Program-made: the position numbers and the translations under genes | Part shown: one piece after another, positions 44,308 through 53,882 of the stretch | Layout: the number at the start of each line of letters is the position of its first letter | Position numbering within the stretch: the stretch's first letter is position 1 | The notes under the pieces: model-generated | The model's input: the letters and a program-made list of their open reading frames with translations, nothing else | Databases searched by the model: none | Told to the model about the DNA's origin: nothing | Source: Gracilibacillus salinarum | GTDB taxonomy: Bacteria > Bacillota > Bacilli > Bacillales > Amphibacillaceae | Direction of reading: 5' to 3' | NCBI RefSeq assembly: GCF_022919575.1 | Contig: NZ_CP095071.1 | Span: forward strand, 682,001-746,000 | Length of the DNA stretch: 64,000 bases

Positions 44308-44361
44308 ATCGTAACTCACAACTATTAAGGTACTATTAACCTATTGTAAAGACATTGTAAA
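44308..44361 (-). promoter_or_regulatory. Pho box and promoter of pstS
   Basis: On the minus strand TTTACA, TTTACA, TTAATA and TTAATA begin at 44361, 44350, 44339 and 44328, each exactly 11 bases apart. This is the four-repeat PhoP-binding pattern. A -10-like TACGAT (44313-44308) follows ten bases later. Induction by phosphate starvation through PhoP-PhoR is expected. Confidence 0.9.
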
Positions 44362-44514
44362 TTCGACAGATTAATAGAAATTAAAATGAAATGCTTCTTA
44401 TTTTGCAATCCACAACCGATAAAATGAGACTTTGATCAGTGGGGCTATTACGGACGGTTAGATCCATGATAATAAGCCTTCCACTTATGTCAGAATTCGC
44501 CTCGTCTATTCGAA

Positions 44515-44575
44515 GTTTTTCTTATACTTGGAACATACTAAATCTTCACTAGGTCATGCTTTTTCGTTGAAAGAA
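44515..44575 (+). repeat. AT-rich short repeat, copy C
   Basis: TTTTTCTTATACTTGGAACA and CTAAATCTTCACTAGGTCATG match the copies at 21873 and 39738. It precedes island 7. Confidence 0.65.
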
Positions 44576-44596
44576 TATTATACTTCTAACCCTATA

Positions 44597-44623
44597 AGAA
44601 AAACCGGGCATAAACCACCCGGT
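44597..44623 (-). terminator. Repeat-type terminator at the edge of island 7
   Basis: Minus-strand ACCGGG pairs with CCCGGT around a nine-base loop, followed by TTTTTC. It has the same flank (TTAGGACCGGG) as island 3. Confidence 0.82.
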
Positions 44624-44624
44624 C

Positions 44625-45340
44625 CTAATTGATTTAATTAATAAACAGCTTCCTATAATATGGATTATGTTAACTAAGACTGTATGGCAAAACGGTCATT
44701 TTGAAATATTCTTTCTGCGTTGCAAAGCTCCGGAAATAGGTCCCGCGTCCTGTGGGCACGGCTTCAGCTAGGCTACTACTTGAAAAGCTTCTTTGCTGCC
44801 TTGTGCCGAGGAAGCCCACTTCGAAGCAATACTGGCAGACACAGGCACAGATAAATGGATCTTCAGCTCGCGCTGATTCCACAGGAGTCTCCGCCTATTT
44901 CCTACGCTTAAGGAAGGTGCTACAACAGATGTAACTGCAAAAAGCAGTGGTTCTAGACATTTTTCAATAGCTATTATATATGCATACGATCACTATGCTA
45001 GCTCTTACAAAAATTGTAGAGTCCCAATCCTAGCGTAGGCCAACCACGGAGACTCCCGCGGGACAGGCAGCGCTGAAGATCCACAACGTCTGCACCTGCG
45101 TCTTCTAGTATCGCTTTGAAATAGGCTTCCTCGGTGCAAGGCAGCAGAGAAGTAATTCGTGTAGTAGCCTAGCTTCAGCCGTGCCCCGCAGGACGCGGAG
45201 TGGTTGGCCGGAGCTGCATAATATACCACTAATAATATTTCATGATGGTCGCAAAGCTTAACATAATCCATATCATAGGAACTCTAATCATGTTCAATAT
45301 GATTACTGATGTGATCAGACTAATATACTTTCTTCACTGA
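44625..45340 (-). repeat. Composite hairpin repeat, island 7, full copy in reverse orientation
   Basis: Inverted ends lie at 44649-44675 and 45257-45282. M1 is at 44730-44910, the linker at 44911-45030 and M2 at 45033-45210. M2 carries the long inner arm normally found in M1 (ACGTCTGCACCTGCGTCTTC to CCTCGGTGCAAGGCAGC), as in island 4. The leader sequence AGTCTGATCACATCAGTAATC is at the right edge. The first 180 bases are nearly identical to island 6. ORFs across it are repeat translations. Confidence 0.87.
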
Positions 45341-45372
45341 TAAAAAAAGAGAACTAGTAAGACTAGTTCTCT
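45341..45372 (-). terminator. Terminator of pbpA
   Basis: AGAGAACTAGT pairs perfectly with ACTAGTTCTCT around a three-base loop, followed on the minus strand by TTTTTTT. The stem overlaps the last codons of pbpA. Confidence 0.92.
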
Positions 45373-47501
45373 TCGGAGTCGGCTTCTTTTTCTTCATCTG
45401 ACTTCTCTTTATACTCATAATAGGTTTCGATGATACGTTTACCTATAACATGATGAATCTGGTGTCTTCCATTCGCTGTACCATTTTCCGGAACAACGAT
45501 TGCAAAAGCCACTTCAGGATTTTCAAATGGACTGTAACCGATCAATGATAAATTATCTGTATCAGCTACTTTCTTATATGTTCCATCTTCCTGTTTTTCG
45601 TACTGTGGTTTTTCGGCAGTACCTGTTTTTCCAGCCATTTCGTAAGGGAAGCTACTCCATTGATATGAAGCTGTACCACTTTCATAAACTCTTCTGAACC
45701 CTTCCTGGACTTGTTCAATATATTTTTCATCCATTTCAACACGATTTAACACTTGAGGTTCGAATGATTCGATAATTTTCCCTGGTGTTCCAGTGGTACT
45801 ATTATCAGGTTCTCTGATTTCTTTCACAAGACGCGGTTTCATACGATAACCATCATTTGCGATAGTCGAAACGTACTGTGCTAATTGCAGTGTTGTATAC
45901 GTATCATACTGACCAATTGCCAAGTGAAGCAGATTACCTTGTACTGGATTTGCTCCCGTCACACCTGTTGCTTCAAAAGGTAAATCAATTCCCGTTTTCA
46001 CACCTAGTCCGAACTGGTTATAATACTTTCGCATCGTATTAAATGCGCTATAATCAAAGTTATATAATGGTTCATTTAACCGGTACGTTGCTCCAGCAAT
46101 TTTTATAGCTATACGGGCCATATAAACGTTGGAAGATTCCTGTAAAGCAGTAAGATCAGAAATACTGTTGCCTAAAAAGGCGTGCGATGCAAATTCAGGT
46201 GTCGATTTAATTTTGATCGGTACATCACTCAATCTTGATCCAACATCCACTACACCCTCTTGATAACCAGCAAGCAACGTCGCCCCTTTTATTGAAGAAC
46301 CAGGTTCATGAGAATCATAAATCGTACGATACGCCTGATTTAAATATTCATTATTCTCCCTGTCATAACGGTATCCGGACATAGCTAGAATATCACCTGT
46401 TTGCGGATTCATGACGACAGCTAGTGCATCTTTCAAATAGCCGTTATTACTAGCAGAATTGTTAATAGCTTTTTCTAATTCTTCTTGAACGATCTTATCA
46501 ACAGCCTGCTGAAATTCCATATCAACGGTAAGCACAAGGTCTTTTCCTCTTTGACCATCCACTACAACCTCAGAATTAACAACATTGCCGTCTGAATTAG
46601 TCGTATACTGAACTTGTTCTTTCCTTCCGCGCAATACATTTTCGTATTCTTGTTCCAGTCCACTTGTACCAACACGGTCATTCCAGGTATAGCCATTCGC
46701 TAAATAAAAAGCACTATTGTCACGTGGAATACCTTCCTCAGAGGAAGTCAGATTACCAATAAATGAACTGAAAGTATCTTCATATTCACGCTCACGTTCC
46801 CAATCAATCACCGCATCAATGTTAGGCAAATCCGTTAAATGTTCTGCCACTTTAGCATATTCTTCATCTGTTAAACCTTCATTGACAACAACATGTGGTG
46901 ACAACTCGTAAGCAGAATCTAATTCTTTCTTAATAGCTATTATATTGTTCAGTTCGCTTGTCCAATCCACTGATGACAGGTCTTCTTCTGTTATACTGTC
47001 CAACTCAACCTGGTACCGTTCACTCGCACTCAATGTTTTTTCTTCTTCTGTCAATCGATCCGTGATCGTCTCTTGATTGTTTAAATACCAATATTCTTTT
47101 TTATCCCGGTCCGTAATTTCATCACTCAATGCTTCGTCGTCTTTAATAATTGTGATGTATTTTGCCAATTTCTTTGCCAGTTCTAATCTTTCCGTTGCCG
47201 ATTCACCATTTTTAGGAGGTGTATATGTAATCGATTTGACTGCCTGGTTATCTACTACCAGATCAAAATTGCTATCATACATCTTCCCTCTCGGCACAGG
47301 TTTTTCAGACGGTGTGTTATCTGTCTGATTTATCTTCCTTTGTGCCTCTTCTCCATTCAGGATCTGAACAACCCCAAGCTGAATAATCAATAGTGAAAAA
47401 ACGGCAAAAACCGATACAAATAAAATATTTAACCGGAAAGGCAATTGCGCCTTTTTCTTTTTCGTTTTTTTCTTTTTTCCCCATTTAAGATGCAATTTCA
47501 T
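45363..47501 (-). CDS. pbpA: Class B penicillin-binding protein (PbpA type)
   Basis: This 712-residue protein has a lysine-rich N-terminus, one membrane helix (about 24-46), a long dimerisation or pedestal domain and a C-terminal transpeptidase domain. Catalytic motifs are SSIK near residue 400, SSN near 456 and KTGT near 625. It crosslinks peptidoglycan, probably in cell elongation, judging by its place before yqgE-sodA as in B. subtilis pbpA. The C-terminus is acidic. Confidence 0.93.
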   Translation of the reverse strand: MKLHLKWGKKKKTKKKKAQLPFRLNILFVSVFAVFSLLIIQLGVVQILNGEEAQRKINQTDNTPSEKPVPRGKMYDSNFDLVVDNQAVKSITYTPPKNGESATERLELAKKLAKYITIIKDDEALSDEITDRDKKEYWYLNNQETITDRLTEEEKTLSASERYQVELDSITEEDLSSVDWTSELNNIIAIKKELDSAYELSPHVVVNEGLTDEEYAKVAEHLTDLPNIDAVIDWEREREYEDTFSSFIGNLTSSEEGIPRDNSAFYLANGYTWNDRVGTSGLEQEYENVLRGRKEQVQYTTNSDGNVVNSEVVVDGQRGKDLVLTVDMEFQQAVDKIVQEELEKAINNSASNNGYLKDALAVVMNPQTGDILAMSGYRYDRENNEYLNQAYRTIYDSHEPGSSIKGATLLAGYQEGVVDVGSRLSDVPIKIKSTPEFASHAFLGNSISDLTALQESSNVYMARIAIKIAGATYRLNEPLYNFDYSAFNTMRKYYNQFGLGVKTGIDLPFEATGVTGANPVQGNLLHLAIGQYDTYTTLQLAQYVSTIANDGYRMKPRLVKEIREPDNSTTGTPGKIIESFEPQVLNRVEMDEKYIEQVQEGFRRVYESGTASYQWSSFPYEMAGKTGTAEKPQYEKQEDGTYKKVADTDNLSLIGYSPFENPEVAFAIVVPENGTANGRHQIHHVIGKRIIETYYEYKEKSDEEKEADSEEN

Positions 47502-47560
47502 GTTCTACTCCCCCTGATGAAAACATCTTATATAGTATAACACGAAAATCTGTATTATTA

Positions 47561-48802
47561 CTATGATGGAACGTTATAGATAGAAGAATCAGTTTTTCGC
47601 ACAAAATAGTAAGCAATGAGATTTCCCGATCCTATCGTCAATAGTAATATTGGTATAATAAACTTAGGATCAAATAATAAAACACCTATAATAAACAGTG
47701 ATATGGCGGATACCCTGCCAATATTGACAAACAACTCACGGAAAATGATATATTCTATCCTCAATTCCCTTGCTCCTTTCGCCTTACCTATAATATCATA
47801 CGTAAGCGAAATGAATGGCACGTTAAAGACTGGATAGGCAACCCCTACTACCACACCGTACAGTAATAACATCCAGAAACCAGGCTGGAATACAAAAATC
47901 CCCACACCCAGATATAATAATAACCCGCCAAAGAAAATTGTCTTTTTTCGATTGTCTTTTTTCGTTAATTTTGTGATGACATAGTAACCAACAAAAGAAC
48001 AGAATGAAAAAAGGAGGTTAAATGATCCTAACGCAAATTCACTGTTCGTAGCAATGTAGACCCAAATCGCTACAATAAAAATAAATAATCCTTCTCGTAA
48101 ACCTTGAAATACATGCGCATTAAGAATGTATCGCCAGTTGTTGTTTGTTTTTCTCTCCTCCACTACACGCCGGAACAGAAAGCGACCAGTAGCTTTTCGC
48201 TTTTTGAGGAAAAACGAACAAATTACAGCTAATAAAAATAAAAAAAAGGATATAAAAAAAATAATACTATACCCTTGAAAATTATCTAGCTTCGAAATAA
48301 TATATCCTGCCACAAAAGGGCCAATCATACCACCTAACGATTGTAAGACCCCCAGTATACCATTAAAAAAGTCACGGGATTCAGGCTCGGTTACCTCAAA
48401 CGTTAACACGTTAAATGCTAACCAATAAAAGCCATAACCAATACCTAAGATTGCCCCTAATAAGTACGGTATATTAGAAGCTTGTTCACCTACTAACAAC
48501 ACTGTGACGTAGAATATCGACAAGAAAGCAACTCCAAAGCGAATAATAAGTGTCCGGTCTACTTTCTTCGTAAACTTACCTGCTATTACAAACGCAATCG
48601 GTTGTAATAGGTAAATAAATAAATTATATACCGCAATATCTACATAGTTGCCTGATTGCTTCCATAAAAAAACATTTACGAATGCATTCGATAAAAATGT
48701 AGCTAACGAATACAGTCCGCCAATCGTTAAAAGTATCTTTAAATCCTTACTATTGGGTAATCGGTTTGTCGAAGATTTCGGCTTATGATTCATCGTATAC
48801 AC
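47561..48802 (-). CDS. yqgE: Major facilitator superfamily transporter YqgE
   Basis: This 413-residue protein has about 12 membrane helices and an MFS-like cytosolic loop KFTKKVDRTLIIRFG between helices 2 and 3. The substrate cannot be inferred. It lies between pbpA and sodA, as in B. subtilis. No terminator is visible after it, so read-through toward pbpA is possible across the 59-base gap. Confidence 0.88.
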   Translation of the reverse strand: MYTMNHKPKSSTNRLPNSKDLKILLTIGGLYSLATFLSNAFVNVFLWKQSGNYVDIAVYNLFIYLLQPIAFVIAGKFTKKVDRTLIIRFGVAFLSIFYVTVLLVGEQASNIPYLLGAILGIGYGFYWLAFNVLTFEVTEPESRDFFNGILGVLQSLGGMIGPFVAGYIISKLDNFQGYSIIFFISFFLFLLAVICSFFLKKRKATGRFLFRRVVEERKTNNNWRYILNAHVFQGLREGLFIFIVAIWVYIATNSEFALGSFNLLFSFCSFVGYYVITKLTKKDNRKKTIFFGGLLLYLGVGIFVFQPGFWMLLLYGVVVGVAYPVFNVPFISLTYDIIGKAKGARELRIEYIIFRELFVNIGRVSAISLFIIGVLLFDPKFIIPILLLTIGSGNLIAYYFVRKTDSSIYNVPS

Positions 48803-48880
48803 CTCACTACAATCTAACCTTTATTTTGATCCAGAAAGTAGGAGTTATGCATATGAATCCTAGATAGAGGCACAAAACAC

Positions 48881-48914
48881 AAAAAAAGGACTATAGTCTC
48901 AAACTATAGTCCTT
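48881..48914 (-). terminator. Terminator of sodA
   Basis: GGACTATAGT pairs perfectly with ACTATAGTCC around a five-base loop, followed on the minus strand by TTTTTTTG. Confidence 0.93.
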
Positions 48915-48930
48915 GTTGTGTTCGTGTTAA

Positions 48931-49542
48931 TTATTTTGCTTCATTATATAAGCTTGCTACTTTATCCCAATCCACTACATTCCAGAATGCCGCAATGTAA
49001 TCAGGGCGTTTATTTTGATATTTAAGATAGTACGCATGCTCCCATACGTCTAATCCTAAGATAGGTGCTTTACCTTCTGAAATAGGAGTGTCTTGATTTG
49101 GTGTGCTGATAATTTCAAGGTTACCATTGTTTACTACTAACCAAGCCCAGCCTGAACCAAATCGGCCTGCTGCAGCAGCTGCAAATTCATCTTTAAATTT
49201 GTCTAGGCTGCCGAATGTAGCATTAATCTGATCTGCTAATTCACCTGTTGGTTCACCGCCGCCATTTGGAGATAACAATGTCCAGAATAAGCTGTGATTA
49301 GCATGTCCGCCACCGTTGTTACGCACTGCTGTACGGATATTTTCAGGTACCGCATCAAGATTTGCAAGAATGTCTTCGATTGATTTACTAGCTAAATCAT
49401 CATGACCTTCAAGTGCAGCATTTAATTTTGTAACATAAGTGTTGTGATGTTTAGTGTGATGAATGTTCATTGTCTCTTTATCAATATGAGGCTCTAATGC
49501 ATCATATCCATAAGATAATTCTGGTAATGTAAAGTTTGCCAT
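48931..49542 (-). CDS. sodA: Superoxide dismutase, Mn type
   Basis: This 203-residue enzyme has the metal-binding histidines in [12 protein letters not shown] and in HANHSLFW, and the Asp and His ligands in [16 protein letters not shown]. It dismutates superoxide to oxygen and peroxide in the cytosol. GGAGGAATTAAAC precedes ATG. It is monocistronic. Confidence 0.97.
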   Translation of the reverse strand: MANFTLPELSYGYDALEPHIDKETMNIHHTKHHNTYVTKLNAALEGHDDLASKSIEDILANLDAVPENIRTAVRNNGGGHANHSLFWTLLSPNGGGEPTGELADQINATFGSLDKFKDEFAAAAAGRFGSGWAWLVVNNGNLEIISTPNQDTPISEGKAPILGLDVWEHAYYLKYQNKRPDYIAAFWNVVDWDKVASLYNEAK

Positions 49543-49695
49543 GTTTAATTCCTCCTATTTTTTAATTAGAAAGTATAAAAATCTCTCTATTCAGAATGGT
49601 ATCAAATCATTTTATTGAAATGCAACTATTTAGCATTTCTTTTTTTAATATAATTTATACAAGGAAGGATAAAAAATGATATGTAATTAAAATCA

Positions 49696-49728
49696 AATAA
49701 AAAAACAAGCCCTTTTCTTTGCTTGTTT
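49696..49728 (-). terminator. Terminator of the tRNA operon
   Basis: AAACAAGC pairs with GCTTGTTT around a ten-base loop, followed on the minus strand by TTTTATT. It lies five bases past the tRNA-Phe CCA. Confidence 0.88.
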
Positions 49729-49732
49729 AAAA

Positions 49733-49808
<76 letters not shown>

Positions 49809-49844
49809 AATCACTTATGAAATTAAACCAATTATTATGTAACA

Positions 49845-49937
49845 TGGCGGAGGAGGAGGGATTCGAACCCCCGCGGGCCGTGAAGCCCCTGGCGGTTTTC
49901 AAGACCGCTCCCTTCAGCCGGACTTGGGTACTCCTCC
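49845..49937 (-). tRNA. tRNA-Ser (TGA)
   Basis: This is a 93-base class II tRNA with a long variable arm. The acceptor is GGAGGAG with CTCCTCC, the anticodon loop is CTTGAAA, and CCA is encoded. Confidence 0.96.
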
Positions 49938-49946
49938 GAATGTAAT

Positions 49947-50023
49947 TGGTGGACCCTGCAGGATTCGAACCTGCGACCGATCGGTTATGAGCCGATAGCT
50001 CTAACCAACTGAGCTAAGGGTCC
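49947..50023 (-). tRNA. tRNA with CAT anticodon, probably Ile2 (lysidine type)
   Basis: The acceptor GGACCCT, the anticodon loop CTCATAA and stem GGCTCATAACC resemble Bacillus tRNA-Ile2, whose C34 is changed to lysidine by TilS so that it reads AUA. It differs clearly from the elongator tRNA-Met at 50128. CCA is encoded. Confidence 0.85.
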
Positions 50024-50043
50024 TATCTTACTTATGTTTTTAA

Positions 50044-50120
50044 TGGGGCGACCGGTGGGGATCGAACCCACGTATGTCGGAACCACAATCCGATGTGTTA
50101 ACCACTTCACCACGACCGCC
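50044..50120 (-). tRNA. tRNA-His (GTG)
   Basis: The anticodon loop is TTGTGGT. The extra 5' G (G-1) at 50120 pairs with C73, as expected for tRNA-His. CCA is encoded. Confidence 0.96.
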
Positions 50121-50127
50121 ATTATTA

Positions 50128-50204
50128 TGGTAGCGGCGGAGGGAATCGAACCCCCGACCTCACGGGTATGAACCGTACGCTCTAGCCAGCTGAGCTACAC
50201 CGCC
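50128..50204 (-). tRNA. tRNA-Met (CAT), elongator
   Basis: GGCGGTGTAGCTCAGCTGG and the anticodon region GGTTCATACCC fit Bacillus elongator tRNA-Met. CCA is encoded. Confidence 0.92.
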
Positions 50205-50205
50205 A

Positions 50206-50280
50206 TGGCTCCACAGGTAGGATTCGAACCTACGACCGATCGGTTAACAGCCGATTGCTCTACCACTGAGCTACTGTGGA
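50206..50280 (-). tRNA. tRNA-Asn (GTT)
   Basis: The acceptor is TCCACAG with CTGTGGA, and the anticodon loop is CTGTTAA. It is the first tRNA of the operon, 40 bases after the promoter. CCA is encoded. Confidence 0.97.
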
Positions 50281-50320
50281 ATGAAAATGAAATTATGTAA
50301 TTACTGAAGCGACATTTAAT

Positions 50321-50349
50321 AATTTACCATATCCATATTAGATCGTCAA
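50321..50349 (-). promoter_or_regulatory. Sigma-A promoter of the six-tRNA operon
   Basis: TTGACG (50349-50344) and TAAATT (50326-50321) are separated by 17 bases. A long T/A tract upstream on the minus strand (50361-50380) may act as an UP element. Confidence 0.8.
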
Positions 50350-50392
50350 CAGTTTTGTTAGATTTTTTTATTTTTTTTGTCGAAAGGGATGA

Positions 50393-50420
50393 AAGTAGCC
50401 TGAAATAATCCAGACTACTT
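50393..50420 (-). terminator. Hairpin after the Na/Pi transporter gene
   Basis: AAGTAG and CTACTT, with CTG/CAG inside, form a stem nine bases past the stop. The U tract is weak, so this is a modest terminator candidate. Confidence 0.55.
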
Positions 50421-50428
50421 CCCACTAT

Positions 50429-52066
50429 CTATTGTTTATAACGTTCGCCTAATACTTCATCTGCAATGTTTACTGCATGATCGCCTATACGTTCTAGGTT
50501 ACTGATAATATCAGCAAAAACAATTCCTGCAGCACCAGAACAAGCTCCTTCGTTCAAACGTATAATATGTTTCTTTCGGTACGTTCTTTCCATTTTGTCA
50601 ATTTCATTTTCTTTTTGTACAACATTTAAGGCTGCTTCTCTGTCCATTGTATCGAGAGCTCTAATAGCCTCTTTTACTGTACTGATCGTTAAATCAAACA
50701 TGTCATTTAAATCGATCATTCCTTGCTCAGTAATATCAACTTTATTGGACATTTTAAAATGGACCAGTTCAATAATATTTTCAAAATGATCACCAATACG
50801 CTCAATATCGCGAACCGAATTAATCAATGCAGAATGTTTGTTAATTTCTGATTCCGAGAAATCTTTTTTAGATAAATCGACCAGATAAGAAGTAATTTCA
50901 CGATCCAGATTATTTAATGCCCCTTCAATTTGAATAGCAAGTTCAGAGGTCTTCGGATTTTGTTTGTTTAAGAACAGACTTGTTTCTTCTAATCCTTTCG
51001 TTGCATACTCACCCATTCTGATTACTTCGGCTTTTGCCTGATCTAATGCGACAGACGGTGATTGCTCAATAAAAATTGGATCTAAATGTTTTGGTTTATA
51101 TTCTATTTCTACGTCCTCACCCGGGATGATCTTGGTTACAAGTAATGCTAATAAACCGATAAACGGAAACTGTACTACAGCATTTAGTATATTAAATATA
51201 CCATGTGCATAAGCAATAGTCATCGACGGATTTAATTCAAGTGCACCTTGAATATAAGTAATAAAATTACTGTAAGCTCCGATGAAAATTATTACTATTG
51301 ATGCCCCAATTACGTTAAATATAACATGAGTCAATGCTGCTCGTTTCGCTGCAACAGTTGCACCGATAGATGCTAATACCGCAGTGATGGTTGTCCCGAT
51401 ATTATCCCCGAATAATACAGGTAAGGCTGCTTTTATTTCGATTGCACCTTCCATCATCAAGCTTTGCAATATACCAATGGTTGCACTTGAACTTTGAACG
51501 ACAACAGTAAACACTGTTCCAATAATAACACCAAGTATTGGGTTATTCGACATGTCCACCGTTAATTCATGAAATGCTTGTAAATCACGTAATGGTTTTA
51601 GGCCTGAGCTCATTAGTTCCAGTCCAAAAAACAATGATCCGAAACCAAAAATAGTGATCCCGATATTGGTTACTTTACTATTTTTAATAAAGAATATTAG
51701 TAGTGCGCCGATACCCATGATAGGAAGCGCATATTCACCCAGATCAAAACCGATGATAAATGCTGTTACTGTTGTACCGATGTTTGCCCCCATAATAACA
51801 CCGATAGACTGTCGTAACGTCATAAATCCTGCGTTTACTAAACCTACTGTCAAAACAGTTGTCCCCGAACTGGATTGAATTAAGATTGTTACAATAATCC
51901 CGGCAAGTACACCCATAAAAGGATTGCTGGTAAATTTGTCTAGAATATCTCTTAATCGGTCACCGGCTGTTTTTTGTAATCCTTCACCCATGTACTTAAT
52001 ACCTAATAGAAAAATACCTAAGCCAGCAACAAACTCCAAGATCATAGCTTGTACATTTAAATCCAA
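50429..52066 (-). CDS. Na/Pi cotransporter family protein with PhoU-like domain
   Basis: This 545-residue protein has two homologous membrane repeats, each with the QSSS motif (TILIQSSSGTTVLTVG and FTVVVQSSSATIGI), and a C-terminal PhoU-like helical domain (about 345-540) with RIGDHFENIIEL and RIGDHAVNIADE. Such proteins resemble NptA and YjbB and move phosphate with sodium or export it. It adds a second phosphate system near the pst operon, but has its own promoter and no Pho box that I can see. Confidence 0.9.
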   Translation of the reverse strand: MDLNVQAMILEFVAGLGIFLLGIKYMGEGLQKTAGDRLRDILDKFTSNPFMGVLAGIIVTILIQSSSGTTVLTVGLVNAGFMTLRQSIGVIMGANIGTTVTAFIIGFDLGEYALPIMGIGALLIFFIKNSKVTNIGITIFGFGSLFFGLELMSSGLKPLRDLQAFHELTVDMSNNPILGVIIGTVFTVVVQSSSATIGILQSLMMEGAIEIKAALPVLFGDNIGTTITAVLASIGATVAAKRAALTHVIFNVIGASIVIIFIGAYSNFITYIQGALELNPSMTIAYAHGIFNILNAVVQFPFIGLLALLVTKIIPGEDVEIEYKPKHLDPIFIEQSPSVALDQAKAEVIRMGEYATKGLEETSLFLNKQNPKTSELAIQIEGALNNLDREITSYLVDLSKKDFSESEINKHSALINSVRDIERIGDHFENIIELVHFKMSNKVDITEQGMIDLNDMFDLTISTVKEAIRALDTMDREAALNVVQKENEIDKMERTYRKKHIIRLNEGACSGAAGIVFADIISNLERIGDHAVNIADEVLGERYKQ

Positions 52067-52198
52067 AAGTGTTCATCCCTTCTCACAAAATCTTTTCTTT
52101 CTTTTTAGTATGACCATTGTGTCGAAAGTATTGCTTAAAAACCATATCCTTTTTCATTTCCGACATAAGTTGACAAACTTTCCGCACACACCAATTCA

Positions 52199-52227
52199 TT
52201 ATTAATGATAGGCATCTAATTTGTAAA
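52199..52227 (-). promoter_or_regulatory. Sigma-A promoter of the Na/Pi transporter gene
   Basis: TTTACA (52227-52222) and TAATAA (52204-52199) are separated by 17 bases. The following bases 52228-52477 hold no gene or clear structure. Confidence 0.6.
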
Positions 52228-52477
52228 GGCTTTTTAAATAAAATTTACAAAAGCTTAACACTTATTTTTATTGTACCAAGTTATTCCATAATTGAAAGCG
52301 ATTCAACGATTTTTTTGTTCCATACTTTTCCGAATATGTGTATAAAATGTATAATAGAACAACCTTTTTTATGTTGTATTCGATACTTGGCGTGTTCTGA
52401 TGAGGAAGAATTGATGTATTAAATAATCTGCTGCTTTATTATATTTCTTTGTAAAAAGCGCAGTATTTTTCCTGTGG

Positions 52478-52955
52478 GGATGAAGGGGTTGGCCTACGCT
52501 AGAATGTGGACTCTACAACTTTCGTAAGAGATAGCATATTGTTGATCACTCATCAATATAAATAACAGCAATTGAACGAATAACATAATGCCTAGATACA
52601 CTACTTTTAGCTGTTCCATACGTTGTAGCACTTCCCTAAAGCGTAGGAAATAGGCGGAGACTCACGTGGAATCAGCGCGAGCTGAAGATCCACTTCGTCT
52701 GTGCCTGTGTCTGCTAGGGTCGCTTCGAAGTAAGCTTCCTCGGCACAAAGCAGCACAGATGTATTTCAAGTAGTAGCCTAGCTGAAGCCGTACCCACAGA
52801 ACGCGGAGCCTATTTCCGGAGCTTTGCTAAGCAGATAATCTATATCAAAATGACCATTTTGCATTACATTCTTCGATAGAATACATATTATAGGTACTCA
52901 GCTTCTTGTTCCATATAATTACTGTTGTGACTGCACTTTTATATATTCTTGACTG
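52478..52955 (+). repeat. Composite hairpin repeat, island 8, lacking M2
   Basis: The copy starts at the end of M2 (GGGGTTGGCCTACGCTAGAA), so the left end is missing. The linker is at 52500-52640. A full M1 is at 52645-52820, from GGAAATAGGCGGAGACTCAC to ACGCGGAGCCTATTTCC. The right inverted end at 52876-52901 is followed by the reverse leader (ATTACTGTTGTGACTGCACTT) rather than the repeat-type terminator. Confidence 0.82.
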
Positions 52956-52956
52956 A

Positions 52957-52990
52957 TAAAAAGCCTGCTGGTTTTATCCGGCAGACTTTT
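52957..52990 (-). terminator. Terminator of the NfeD-like gene
   Basis: Minus-strand AAAGTCTGCCGG pairs with CCAGCAGGCTTT (two wobbles) around a six-base loop, followed by TTTATC. It overlaps the stop codon region. Confidence 0.78.
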
Positions 52991-53615
52991 TCGTTTCTTG
53001 TACTAATATTTTGGTTCCATCTACTTTGACCACTTCTACTTCTGTTTGTTTACTGATCCATTTACCTTGTGATATAGCACTATACTCTGCATCATCGATC
53101 AACACTGTTCCAATTGGTCGCATATCCGTCGTCGTTAGCCCTTGTTTTCCTACTAAAGATTGATATTTGCTGTTCATACTGGAATAACCAGCTTCTTCTG
53201 TTAATTGATCAAATAGTGTAATCTTCGTCCACATCTTACGCTTAGGAAATACTTTCAAAAAACCAAATGAAGCGATCCCACCTATGAAGACACCAATCAC
53301 TGCATAAAGGCCTGAAACCCAATTAGGTGCTGTGAACCCGACTGATATAACCATACATACTAGTCCAATAACGGCTAATGTACCATCATTCAATATCTTG
53401 CCATCAATTAATATCAATATAATACCCACGAAATAGATAACCAGCATGACAAAGAACATGGCTGGATCAAGATAAGACGCAAAAAATATGGAAATAAATC
53501 CGAGTCCTAATAAGCTAAACACGCCTTTTGCGTTTACCAAAAGCTCCCCTATTAGAAAAAGGGTTGCTAAGCCAACAATCACAAAACTCATCCAATCTGC
53601 TGATAATGTAAACAT
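52974..53615 (-). CDS. NfeD-like membrane protein
   Basis: I start at ATG 53615, after GGGGTGAGG; a longer frame to 53651 is possible. The 213-residue protein has four to five membrane helices (about 8-125) and a C-terminal OB-fold domain (about 140-205) with GKQGLTTTDMRPIGTVLIDD, the NfeD pattern. NfeD proteins usually accompany flotillin-like SPFH proteins in membrane domains, but no SPFH gene is next to it here. It stands alone between island 8 and ispG. Confidence 0.85.
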   Translation of the reverse strand: MFTLSADWMSFVIVGLATLFLIGELLVNAKGVFSLLGLGFISIFFASYLDPAMFFVMLVIYFVGIILILIDGKILNDGTLAVIGLVCMVISVGFTAPNWVSGLYAVIGVFIGGIASFGFLKVFPKRKMWTKITLFDQLTEEAGYSSMNSKYQSLVGKQGLTTTDMRPIGTVLIDDAEYSAISQGKWISKQTEVEVVKVDGTKILVQETKKSAG

Positions 53616-53882
53616 TATCCTCACCCCGTTCTGTTTTTTTTTACTTATCATATCATACGTATGAAGAAATTATTTCGTTTCAAAATATTATTTTTTCATG
53701 AAGTATAAGGTTTGATACTTCTCTTTTATTGGTTTAACCTTTATAATGGACAGTGGTAATGAAGTTACCTAAAAAGGCATATTTAATTATGAAGTCTAAA
53801 ATCAATTATAAGAACGTAGAATTTTTCCAAAAAGATTCTATATGAGTTTTTTGTAAATCGGAATAAAGGAGCGATTTTATTT

